Positions 1 to 5,445 of a DNA stretch of 5,445 nt are shown here, piece after piece (the first letter of the stretch is position 1; the number at the start of each line of letters is the position of its first letter). The notes under the pieces were generated by a model. That model saw only the letters and a list, made by a program, of their open reading frames with translations, was not told where the DNA came from and did no database searches. This DNA comes from NIOZ-UU35 sp964344175 (GTDB taxonomy: Bacteria > Chloroflexota > Anaerolineae > Anaerolineales > UBA11858), in NCBI GenBank assembly GCA_964344175.1, contig CAYFMI010000134.1:1-5445 (forward strand). The letters are read 5' to 3'. Both the position numbers and the translations under genes were made by a program.

Positions 1-64
1 GCGCCCCACACACCCCCATTTTTCGGTAATATTTAAACGAACTGCGTAAGTCCTAAGATTTATG

Positions 65-144
65 ATTCGGTACTGCGGGAACTGTTCCCACAATACTGAA
101 TGAGCACTATTTTTACGTTAATGCTCATTCGGTATTGCGCAAAC
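65..144. repeat. Three alternating inverted copies of an 18-bp unit at the gntR 3' end
   Basis: Copy A (65-82, plus) is ATTCGGTACTGCGGGAAC, copy B (84-101, minus) is ATTCAGTATTGTGGGAAC, and copy C (127-144, plus) is ATTCGGTATTGCGCAAAC; A and B agree at 15 of 18 positions, as do A and C. A and B form an almost continuous dyad centred on T83 with core GGGAACTGTTCCC. B (extended to 91-106) also pairs with 122-137 at 15 of 16 positions around a 15-nt loop. The second stem contains the gntR stop codon. No T-run follows either stem on the minus strand, so neither is a standard terminator. Confidence 0.75.
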
Positions 145-853
145 CTGCTTGCATGCCAACCCTTCGGACAACATGAAACTTGAAATACCCGGGCAAGAAA
201 TAACTATACGAATAATCAACCGGTTCTCCTTCAATGGTGTATAACAATGATTCGAACCGTAACACGGCATCACCGCGCTGAATATCGAGCGCACGCGCCA
301 CTTCCGCGTCGGCGGCGACGGAATTGATTTCACAGCGCGAATCTCCCAGGGGAGGGTAATCTCGCTTGAGCAGCAGATCTAACACCGAGCCGGTGAAGTG
401 GTCGTTGACCTCCCTGGAGGTGAGATAATGTTCAGGCACAGTATCCAATAAATAGGCAACGGGGCGCCCCTCCGCCACAATTACACGCGCAACACAAATC
501 ACTTTGGCATCTTTTTCGACATTCAGTTTGGCAGCCACTTCCTCGCTGGGAACACATTCCTTCACCCGTAGTTCACCCATAGCTACTTGCAAACCAATCT
601 GCGCGGCTTGGCGCTCGATACTCTCAAGGATTTCCAAACCGCTCTCAATGATGTGCGTGGGGCGCACGACAAATGTCCCTACCCCCTGACGTCGACGCAA
701 CAATCCTTGCGTTTCAAATGTCCGCATTGCTTCACGTAGCGTAGCCCGAGAAACTCCCAACCGTTTGGCTAACTTCGGCTCTGATGGCAAGCGCTCCCCC
801 GGGTCAGCGGCGGTGATAATCTCTTCTAAACGTTGATGAATATTTTTGCTCAT
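125..853 (-). CDS. GntR-family transcriptional regulator, HutC/UTRA subfamily
   Basis: This 242-residue protein is a DNA-binding regulator, probably a ligand-responsive repressor acting as a dimer. Residues 3-63 form the GntR winged helix-turn-helix: LPSEPKLAKRLGVSRATLREAM (residues 22-43) is the recognition region and GVGTFVV (57-63) the wing. Residues about 80-226 fit a UTRA effector domain, including the typical late strand around EGEPVDYSYSYFLPGYF. The length is normal for the subfamily and nothing looks truncated. The ATG start is preceded only by a weak GAG at 4-nt spacing, as is common inside operons. The gene follows the adenine deaminase gene by 65 bp and ends the purine-deaminase unit, so it probably regulates that operon through the paired palindromes upstream of the first gene (inference). 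The effector is unknown; a purine or a degradation product is plausible. The stop codon lies inside a long inverted repeat. Family assignment is firm; target and ligand are not. Confidence 0.93.
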   Translation of the reverse strand: MSKNIHQRLEEIITAADPGERLPSEPKLAKRLGVSRATLREAMRTFETQGLLRRRQGVGTFVVRPTHIIESGLEILESIERQAAQIGLQVAMGELRVKECVPSEEVAAKLNVEKDAKVICVARVIVAEGRPVAYLLDTVPEHYLTSREVNDHFTGSVLDLLLKRDYPPLGDSRCEINSVAADAEVARALDIQRGDAVLRFESLLYTIEGEPVDYSYSYFLPGYFKFHVVRRVGMQAGLRNTE

Positions 854-918
854 AATTCTCAGCTATCTATACTCAGGCGAACAAGCGGGGGGTTCATTTT
901 CACCCACATGCAAACCTG

Positions 919-2712
919 TTAACTTTCTATTACTGGCACAAACTCAAATTTGGTCACATCCACCAGCCCAAGATCCGAGATGCGAAGTTCGGGAATGACA
1001 ACGAGCGCCAGCAGACTAAGCTGCATATTGGGATTATTGAGCGTACAGCCGCAGGCCTCGAAGCCCTGTAGTACGGTAGCCGCTTTTTCTGCAACGACCT
1101 CAGCGCGCTCATTGGACATCAACCCGGCAATGGGCAACTCTACTTGCCCTATCACCTGACCGTCTTTAATCACCACCTGCCCGCCATTGATCTCGCCCAG
1201 CCTATTGGCGGCCTGTGCCATCATCATTTCGTCGGTGCCGACAACAATCATATGGTGACTATCATGAGCCACGGTCGTGGCGATGGCACAACGCTCGGTG
1301 AAGCCAAAGCCATGCACCAATCCAACGGTTACCCCACCGGTGCCTTTGTGCCGCTCTACCAGGGCAATTTTGAGAATATCGGCCTCGGTATCTATTGAAA
1401 TTTCGCCGTTTTCGGCGCGTACTTCCATCCGCAAGTGTTTTGTGGGGGCCTGGTTTTCAACAACACCGATCACGTTAGCGACTACCGAAGACCGCTGATC
1501 GACAACCGGCAAGTGAAAATCTTCGGCAACAAGGTCTTTACCCAGCTGCACCGATTTCGTTGCCCATTCTGGATATTTGAAAGAGGGCAGTTCGATGAGC
1601 AGTTGCTCGTCTTTGGCAATTACCTGCCCCTTAGCCAGGACAAGCTCAACCCGGAACTCAGAGAGGTCGCGCATTAAAAGAACATCGGCATAGCGCCCTG
1701 GGGCAATCATGCCCATCTGGCGCGCCACCCCAAAGTGTTCGGCTGTATTGAGGGTTGCCATCTGAATAGCTGTGAGCGGTTCAAGGCCTTGCTCTATTGC
1801 ATGGCGCACAACTCGATCCATGTGACCATCTTGGGTGATGGTTTCGGCATGCGAATCATCAGTGCATAGAATAAAATGCCGTGGGTCGAGGCCATCATCA
1901 AGAATGGCGCGCACCTGTGTTGCCACATCGTGCCAGGCCGAACCGAGGCGCAGCATGGCCTTCATCCCCTGGCGGACGCGGGCAATAGCATCTTCTTTGC
2001 GTGTGCCTTCATGATCGTCCTCGGGGCCGCCGGCAACATAGCCGTGAAAAGGCAGGCCTAAATCGAGCGAGGCATAATGCCCGCCAATGGTTTTCCCGGC
2101 CACACGAGTGGCGGCCATTTCGGCGTGCATTTTCTCATCACTGAGGAATACGCCGGGGAAATTCATCATTTCACCCAGGCCAATCACACCGTCCCAGGTC
2201 ATCGCTTCGGAGACATCTTCAGGGCCAATGCTGGAGCCGGGTGTCTCTAGCCCTGGCGCTGATGGCACACAAGAGGGAACCTGCACTAGCACATGAATCG
2301 GCTGCTCTTTGGCCTCATCCACCATCAATCTCACGCCATCGAGTCCAAAGACATTGGCAATTTCATGCGGGTCAATAAACATGCCCGTAGTGCCGCGTCG
2401 GGCGACCGCACGCACAAACTCGGTCACCGTCACCATGCCCGACTCAACATGCATATGGGCATCTAACAGCCCTGGGACCAAAAACCGATCGTCTGCTTCG
2501 ATAATCTTTGTGTGCTCAGCGATGGTATGCGAAGCATCGGGGCCTACATAGGCAATATATTGGCCTGAAATAGCGATGTCAATTTGCCGGATAATTTCAC
2601 CAGACTGTACATTAACCCATTGTCCATTTCGAATGACAGTATCTGCTGGTTTACGCCCCATGGCAACATCGACGAGTAATTGGGTTCGATTGGTGATAAC
2701 ATTTTGAGACAT
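919..2712 (-). CDS. ade: Adenine deaminase (adenine to hypoxanthine)
   Basis: This 597-residue cytosolic amidohydrolase is predicted to deaminate adenine to hypoxanthine and ammonia (EC 3.5.4.2). The length and two-part architecture match bacterial Ade/AdeC. The metal-dependent TIM-barrel domain contains DAHMHVES (H86, H88), FIDPHEIANVFG (112-123), GLGEMMN with E181, H212 in GGHYAS, DDHEGT with H234, and ILCTDDSH with D285. The C-terminal adenine-deaminase domain carries VAHDSHHMIVVGTDE (481-495) and the GGQVV segment near 510. One oddity is GGHYAS, where many family members have GHAP; the histidine is kept, so activity is expected, but this may mark a distinct clade. The ATG is supported by GAAAGG five bases upstream. 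The gene lies 56 bp after the 8-oxoguanine-deaminase-like gene and 65 bp before gntR, so co-transcription is likely. Hypoxanthine could feed salvage or be oxidised to urate by a xanthine dehydrogenase, which is not in this window. Confidence 0.92.
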   Translation of the reverse strand: MSQNVITNRTQLLVDVAMGRKPADTVIRNGQWVNVQSGEIIRQIDIAISGQYIAYVGPDASHTIAEHTKIIEADDRFLVPGLLDAHMHVESGMVTVTEFVRAVARRGTTGMFIDPHEIANVFGLDGVRLMVDEAKEQPIHVLVQVPSCVPSAPGLETPGSSIGPEDVSEAMTWDGVIGLGEMMNFPGVFLSDEKMHAEMAATRVAGKTIGGHYASLDLGLPFHGYVAGGPEDDHEGTRKEDAIARVRQGMKAMLRLGSAWHDVATQVRAILDDGLDPRHFILCTDDSHAETITQDGHMDRVVRHAIEQGLEPLTAIQMATLNTAEHFGVARQMGMIAPGRYADVLLMRDLSEFRVELVLAKGQVIAKDEQLLIELPSFKYPEWATKSVQLGKDLVAEDFHLPVVDQRSSVVANVIGVVENQAPTKHLRMEVRAENGEISIDTEADILKIALVERHKGTGGVTVGLVHGFGFTERCAIATTVAHDSHHMIVVGTDEMMMAQAANRLGEINGGQVVIKDGQVIGQVELPIAGLMSNERAEVVAEKAATVLQGFEACGCTLNNPNMQLSLLALVVIPELRISDLGLVDVTKFEFVPVIES

Positions 2713-2717
2713 AGCAA

Positions 2718-2723
2718 CCTTTC
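2718..2723 (-). promoter_or_regulatory. Ribosome binding site of adenine deaminase
   Basis: GAAAGG on the minus strand, five bases before the ATG at 2712, supports the chosen start and indicates independent translation initiation within the operon. Confidence 0.7.
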
Positions 2724-2740
2724 ATCTCAGTTCAATGTCA

Positions 2741-2765
2741 AGACGTCAGCACGTCTCGACGTCAG
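2741..2765. repeat. GACGTC inverted and direct repeats between the two deaminase genes
   Basis: AGACGT-CAGC-ACGTCT (2741-2756) is a perfect 6-bp hairpin, ACGTC-TC-GACGT (2751-2762) is a second overlapping inverted repeat, and GACGTCAG occurs twice (2742-2749, 2758-2765). These fill half of the 56-bp gap between the deaminase genes. No T-tract follows on the minus strand, so it is not an obvious terminator. It might be an RNA-processing or stability element. Confidence 0.5.
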
Positions 2766-2768
2766 ATA

Positions 2769-4154
2769 TTAACCATTAAGTAGCTGTGCCGCCAACGCAT
2801 TATGCTTTGTTATAAGGTCAGGTACATCCACCGTGACCATTCGACCTTCTTTGACGATGAATTTGCCGCCCACTACTGTGTAATTGGCTTTTACAGGGGA
2901 ATTGAAAACAACGGCCGCGACCGGATCGTGGAGGCCTCCGGCGTAATCGATACGATTAAGGTTAATAGCAAAGAAGTCGGCGGCTTTGCCTGCTTCGAGA
3001 GAACCAATATCGCTGCGCCCCAATACCGAGGCGCTGCCACGAGTTGCTAACTCTAACGCCTGGCGGGCAGTCATTAAGGGGGGCGCGTCATCTCCTGAAA
3101 GTGAGGCCCCCATCAATCCGGCACGCACGCGCGAGGCCAGCATTGCCATGCGCACTTCTTCCAACATGTGTGAACCATCATTACTGGCAGAGCCATCCAC
3201 ACCCACACCAACCTTTACACCGGCTTGCAACATTTCTAGAATTGGGGCAATCCCCGACGCAAGGCGCATATTCGAAGTGGGGCAATGGGCTACACCGCAA
3301 CCCGTATGTGCGTAGACGTCAATTTCTTCTTCGTTCACATGCACCGAGTGTGCAAACCAAACATCATTCCCCACCCAATCGACTTCTTGCATGTATCCGA
3401 CCGGGCGATGCCCAAACATTTCTAGGCAGAAGGCTTCTTCATCCTGCGTTTCAGCCAGGTGTGTGTGCAGATGCACGCCATATTCACGCGCCAGGGCAGC
3501 CGACTGGCGCATGAGATCGCCCGTGACACTAAACGGGGAACAAGGCGCTAAAACGATTTGAGTGAGAGAGCCAGGGCCAGGGTCATGATATGCTTCAATT
3601 AGCCGTTGGCTATCTCTAATGATCGTGTCTTCGTCATCCACAACACTATCGGGAGGCAGGCCGCCCTTGCTCTCTCCGAGGCTCATCGAACCGCGCGCAG
3701 CATGCAGGCGCACCCCGACCTCAAGCCCCGCCTGAATTTCGTCATCCAGGCGTGAGCCATTCGGAAACAGATACAAATGGTCACTCGCGGTTGTGCATCC
3801 GGAAAGCGCTAATTCTGTCAATGCGGTCTTTGTAGAAACGCGAATATGATCAGGTGTCATGCGCGCCCAAATGGGATAGAGTGTTTTCAACCAGTTGAAT
3901 AGATTTGCATCTTGGGCTGCAGGAACCACACGGGTCAGGGTCTGATAGAAATGGTGATGCGTATTGATCAACCCCGGCAATAAGATATGATCTCGAAGGT
4001 CAAGGATCTCATCGGCGGTGGCGGGCAGCTCGGATGTTGGCCCCACCTGCTCTATGAAACCATCGCGAATAAAAAGACCACCATCCGCGACTTCGCGACG
4101 GTGGTCATCCATTGTTACTAATGTATGGACATGACGAACTAGAATTGTGCTCAT
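2769..4154 (-). CDS. 8-oxoguanine deaminase-like amidohydrolase
   Basis: This 461-residue cytosolic enzyme belongs to the ATZ/TRZ/SAH-deaminase branch of the amidohydrolases. Overall pattern, especially LPGLINTHHHFYQTLTR (59-75), the SMSLGESKGGLPPDSVV stretch (156-172), LAPCSPFSV (202-210) and GVDGSASNDGS (318-328), most resembles the Pa0142-type 8-oxoguanine deaminases, which convert 8-oxoguanine to urate and ammonia (EC 3.5.4.32). Visible metal and catalytic residues are H66 and H68 (HxH), H232 with E235 (HLAE), H269 and D320, all intact. The length is normal for the family. It is the first gene of the three-gene unit, behind a promoter flanked by twin palindromes. The start has only a weak Shine-Dalgarno (GGTG, 7-nt spacing); an internal ATG at codon 15 would cut into the N-terminal beta strands, so the upstream start is preferred. 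Alternatives are a guanine deaminase or a hydroxyatrazine-type aminohydrolase. Family is near certain; substrate is likely but inferred from remembered similarity. Confidence 0.85.
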   Translation of the reverse strand: MSTILVRHVHTLVTMDDHRREVADGGLFIRDGFIEQVGPTSELPATADEILDLRDHILLPGLINTHHHFYQTLTRVVPAAQDANLFNWLKTLYPIWARMTPDHIRVSTKTALTELALSGCTTASDHLYLFPNGSRLDDEIQAGLEVGVRLHAARGSMSLGESKGGLPPDSVVDDEDTIIRDSQRLIEAYHDPGPGSLTQIVLAPCSPFSVTGDLMRQSAALAREYGVHLHTHLAETQDEEAFCLEMFGHRPVGYMQEVDWVGNDVWFAHSVHVNEEEIDVYAHTGCGVAHCPTSNMRLASGIAPILEMLQAGVKVGVGVDGSASNDGSHMLEEVRMAMLASRVRAGLMGASLSGDDAPPLMTARQALELATRGSASVLGRSDIGSLEAGKAADFFAINLNRIDYAGGLHDPVAAVVFNSPVKANYTVVGGKFIVKEGRMVTVDVPDLITKHNALAAQLLNG

Positions 4155-4217
4155 ATCACTACACCACGATTATCCCAAAAAACGAAACTATCCTACCGAT
4201 GTCTTAAGCTGTTGAGC

Positions 4218-4233
4218 TACTTGTCTGACAAAT
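4218..4233 (+). promoter_or_regulatory. Downstream operator copy, GntR-like palindrome
   Basis: A second exact TTGTCTGACAA (4221-4231) lies five bases after the -10 box on the minus strand and would cover the predicted start site, a classic position for repression. Its flanks (TAC before, AT after on the plus strand) repeat those of the other copy in opposite orientation. The two centres are 45 bp apart, which would allow looping or cooperative binding of two dimers, though 45 bp is not a whole number of helical turns. Confidence 0.6.
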
Positions 4234-4236
4234 TTT

Positions 4237-4265
4237 AGTTTAGCAACAAATCGTCGAAAAGTCAA
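4237..4265 (-). promoter_or_regulatory. Candidate sigma-70-type promoter of the purine-deaminase operon
   Basis: Read on the minus strand, TTGACT (4265-4260) and TAAACT (4242-4237) are separated by exactly 17 bp. The -35 matches consensus at five of six positions and the -10 at four of six. The predicted start site is near 4230. Palindromes directly upstream of the -35 and directly downstream of the -10 support this as the regulated promoter. An alternative -10, TAAAAT, begins five bases later but gives a 22-bp spacer. Confidence 0.65.
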
Positions 4266-4279
4266 TTGTCTGACAAGTA
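4264..4279 (-). promoter_or_regulatory. Upstream operator copy, GntR-like palindrome
   Basis: TTGTCTGACAA (4266-4276) is a perfect 5-bp-arm palindrome around one central base and fits the general GntR-type pattern TnGTnnnACnA. On the minus strand it ends at the base just before the -35 box TTGACT. Including flanks, the minus strand reads TACTTGTCAGACAATT, which matches the plus-strand downstream copy at 14 of 16 positions. Binding by the GntR protein of this operon is inferred. Confidence 0.6.
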
Positions 4280-4313
4280 AACATGACATTAATCACTTTC
4301 GTCATTGGGCGTT

Positions 4314-4346
4314 AAAAAGAAAAGCGCTCACCTGAGAGGTGAGCGC
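4314..4346 (-). terminator. Rho-independent terminator of the secreted-protein gene
   Basis: On the minus strand a perfect 10-bp GC-rich stem (GCGCTCACCT / AGGTGAGCGC, 4324-4346) with a 3-nt loop is followed directly by TTTTCTTTTT (4323-4314). It lies 18 bp after the stop codon of the secreted-protein gene, and should separate that gene from the purine operon. Confidence 0.93.
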
Positions 4347-4364
4347 GATGGTTAAACCAGTGTT

Positions 4365-5285
4365 TTATTCCAGGTCTTCTTCGGCAGTGCCATAATCAAT
4401 CGTATACGACGGGCTGAACATGGCAATGCCATTGCCATTGGGCGAAACAAAGAAACTTCCCGAAATTAACTCGTAGTCCATGTAGTAGCTGTAAGTGTAA
4501 ACGCCTGCCACAAGCTGAACACGGTTTTCGCCAGGCTCGACAGTGACCAAGTAATTTTCTGGCCCGATCAGTGTCAATATCATCGGGAACGAAGCATGAT
4601 TGATCAGACGGAAGCCCACCGGATTGAGGCCGCCATATTCGCGGGCGGGGCTGTCATACCATTCACAGGAATATAGAACGAACTGTGTACGACTGTTGGG
4701 CAGAATATCCACCACACCGTTGAAATCCCTATCACAAGCATCGTATTTGTAGATCGTCTCGCCTGAATACACTTCGATAACCGTTAGCCCCGGCGGAATA
4801 TCAACAGATATTTCTTCGTAGCCAATTAATTCCAAATCGATGGTTACGCCAAGGTGGTTCTTCACCTGCATGGTCGTCGGCTGAGTATCGCACGGGAATA
4901 AGGTCAGAGTGATATCTTTCTTCATCACGATTTGTGCATCAACAATATCAGCCAAATTCTTACCACAAAGGCGGTATTGGTAATAATAGGTGCTATCTTC
5001 ATCCAGGGCAATATCCACAGTTCCAAACGCGGGGACAATCACAATACGAAGCCCATTTGTGAAATCTGTGTAATCGGTTGCATCGTGTGTGTGGTAATTT
5101 GCATTCTTGTTGCCCTCGTCTTTTGTCCAGGCATCATTGGTGTAAATCTCTACCCAAACATCCAGGCGAGTCTTATTTTCGATACGCAAGGTTTTTTGAT
5201 CTGCTGCCTTAACATTGATGAAAGCCCCAAGGGCTACAAGCAGAGCCGCTAACACAGCTACAATCACTGTTTTTTGGCCTTTCAT
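4365..5285 (-). CDS. Secreted protein of unknown family with three beta-rich repeats
   Basis: I do not recognise this 306-residue protein. It begins with a Sec-type signal peptide: Lys2 and Lys5, a hydrophobic core at about residues 7-22, and a probable cleavage after VKA at residue 27. The mature part is rich in Tyr, Val, Ile, Asp and Glu, acidic, and probably all beta. By eye it contains three related units, at about 33-132, 139-207 and 225-291. Each starts with a strand of the type (L/M/F)x(I/V/L)xN, has a middle segment with a Tyr-x-Tyr strand (YYQYRLC, IYKYDAC, TYSYYMD) and closes with a short beta strand. Units 1 and 2 carry matching cysteines (C107/C132 and C184/C207), suggesting one disulfide each outside the cytoplasm; unit 3 has none. 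No lipobox, membrane anchor or catalytic motif is visible. It has its own strong Shine-Dalgarno, promoter and terminator, so it appears functionally separate from the purine operon. A cell-surface or adhesive role is only a guess. Confidence 0.85.
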   Translation of the reverse strand: MKGQKTVIVAVLAALLVALGAFINVKAADQKTLRIENKTRLDVWVEIYTNDAWTKDEGNKNANYHTHDATDYTDFTNGLRIVIVPAFGTVDIALDEDSTYYYQYRLCGKNLADIVDAQIVMKKDITLTLFPCDTQPTTMQVKNHLGVTIDLELIGYEEISVDIPPGLTVIEVYSGETIYKYDACDRDFNGVVDILPNSRTQFVLYSCEWYDSPAREYGGLNPVGFRLINHASFPMILTLIGPENYLVTVEPGENRVQLVAGVYTYSYYMDYELISGSFFVSPNGNGIAMFSPSYTIDYGTAEEDLE

Positions 5286-5291
5286 GGCTTT

Positions 5292-5297
5292 CTCCTT
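5292..5297 (-). promoter_or_regulatory. Strong ribosome binding site of the secreted-protein gene
   Basis: AAGGAG on the minus strand, six bases before the ATG at 5285, is the strongest Shine-Dalgarno in the window. It fixes the start used here and suggests efficient translation. Confidence 0.85.
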
Positions 5298-5302
5298 TCA
5301 AA

Positions 5303-5319
5303 TATGACCTTTTGTCATA
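5303..5319 (-). repeat. Short leader hairpin upstream of the secreted-protein gene
   Basis: On the minus strand TATGAC-AAAAG-GTCATA forms a perfect 6-bp inverted repeat with a 5-nt loop, inside the predicted leader and five bases before the A-rich Shine-Dalgarno region. It could be a 5' stabilising hairpin or a protein-binding site. The stem is short and AT-rich enough to be modest in stability. Confidence 0.4.
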
Positions 5320-5344
5320 GTGTTGTACTGATTTGATGTGAGCC

Positions 5345-5373
5345 ATTATACCAACAAACACATCTCGCGCCCA
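5345..5373 (-). promoter_or_regulatory. Candidate extended -10 promoter of the secreted-protein gene
   Basis: On the minus strand TGGTATAAT (5353-5345) gives a perfect -10 hexamer with the extended TGn motif. The hexamer 17 bp upstream, TGGGCG (5373-5368), is a poor -35, which is typical of extended -10 promoters. The predicted start site near 5338 leaves a leader of about 53 nt. Confidence 0.6.
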
Positions 5374-5445
5374 CTAGGACTAAAGTACGCACCACGGCTT
5401 TCTTAAATTTGTGCTATACCAGAAATTTACCGCAGAGAACGCCGG

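Larger units (their letters stand above)
125..4230 (-). other. Predicted three-gene operon: purine deaminases plus regulator
   Basis: The 8-oxoguanine-deaminase-like gene, the adenine deaminase gene and gntR are co-directional with gaps of 56 and 65 bp, and neither gap contains a convincing terminator or sigma-70-type promoter. The unit is insulated upstream by a strong terminator and starts at a promoter with two flanking palindromes; transcription is predicted to begin near 4230, leaving a leader of about 75 nt. Both enzymes remove an exocyclic amino group from a free purine base. Polycistronic transcription is inferred from spacing and gene content. Confidence 0.7.

Noticed and set aside
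65..101. Long dyad read as a LexA-type SOS box
   Set aside because: The core GGGAAC-T-GTTCCC has a single central base, whereas GAAC...GTTC LexA boxes have a longer spacer, and no SOS gene is visible.
1144..1398. Plus-strand open frame of 84 codons opposite adenine deaminase
   Set aside because: It is antisense to conserved C-terminal adenine deaminase sequence, shows no protein signature, and has no clear ribosome binding site.
2713..2741. Possible internal promoter with TTGACA at 2741-2736 on the minus strand
   Set aside because: There is no -10-like hexamer 16-18 bp downstream; that position falls on the ribosome binding site and start of the adenine deaminase gene.
3044..3514. Plus-strand open frame of 156 codons
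   Set aside because: It lies entirely antisense to the well-supported 8-oxoguanine-deaminase-like gene; its product is rich in His, Pro and Arg with no domain, and it looks like a codon-bias shadow.
4155..4230. Possible purine riboswitch in the leader of the purine-deaminase operon
   Set aside because: The leader is about 75 nt and shows no three-way-junction pattern or conserved purine-riboswitch core, and the T-run in it is not preceded by a GC-rich stem.
4932..5252. Plus-strand open frame of 106 codons, Ile/Cys-rich and hydrophobic, opposite the secreted-protein gene
   Set aside because: It could be read as a small membrane protein, but the opposite strand has a signal peptide, strong ribosome binding site, promoter and terminator; the hydrophobicity is the expected complement of the opposite reading.

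Overview
The window is a bacterial chromosomal segment in which all four recognisable genes lie on the minus strand. GC content looks moderate. The gene content (a GntR/UTRA regulator, a long-form adenine deaminase, an 8-oxoguanine-deaminase-like amidohydrolase and a tyrosine-rich secreted repeat protein) would fit an uncultured Chloroflexota (Anaerolineae-like) genome. That taxon is a low-confidence inference from protein style, and no rRNA or marker gene is present to confirm it.

In the direction of transcription (high to low coordinates), a secreted protein of unknown family comes first (4365-5285). It has a candidate extended -10 promoter, a strong Shine-Dalgarno site and a textbook Rho-independent terminator (4314-4346). 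About 35 bp beyond the terminator's T-tract, a second transcription unit begins. Its candidate promoter (TTGACT - 17 bp - TAAACT, 4237-4265) is flanked by two identical 11-bp palindromes, TTGTCTGACAA. One abuts the -35 box and the other lies over the predicted start site.

The second unit reads 8-oxoguanine deaminase-like amidohydrolase (2769-4154), adenine deaminase (919-2712), GntR/UTRA regulator (125-853). Gaps are 56 and 65 bp, and I saw no clear terminator or internal promoter between the genes. The enzymes would convert 8-oxoguanine to urate and adenine to hypoxanthine, releasing ammonia, so the unit looks like a purine-base salvage or catabolism operon. The simplest reading is that the last gene encodes a repressor that binds the two palindromes and autoregulates the operon.

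The left end (1-144) has no gene other than the gntR 3' end. It carries three copies of an approximately 18-bp unit in alternating orientation, able to form two mutually exclusive long hairpins, one of which spans the gntR stop codon. The right end (5286-5445) holds only the leader and promoter of the secreted-protein gene. I found no tRNA, rRNA, CRISPR array, transposase or recognisable riboswitch.
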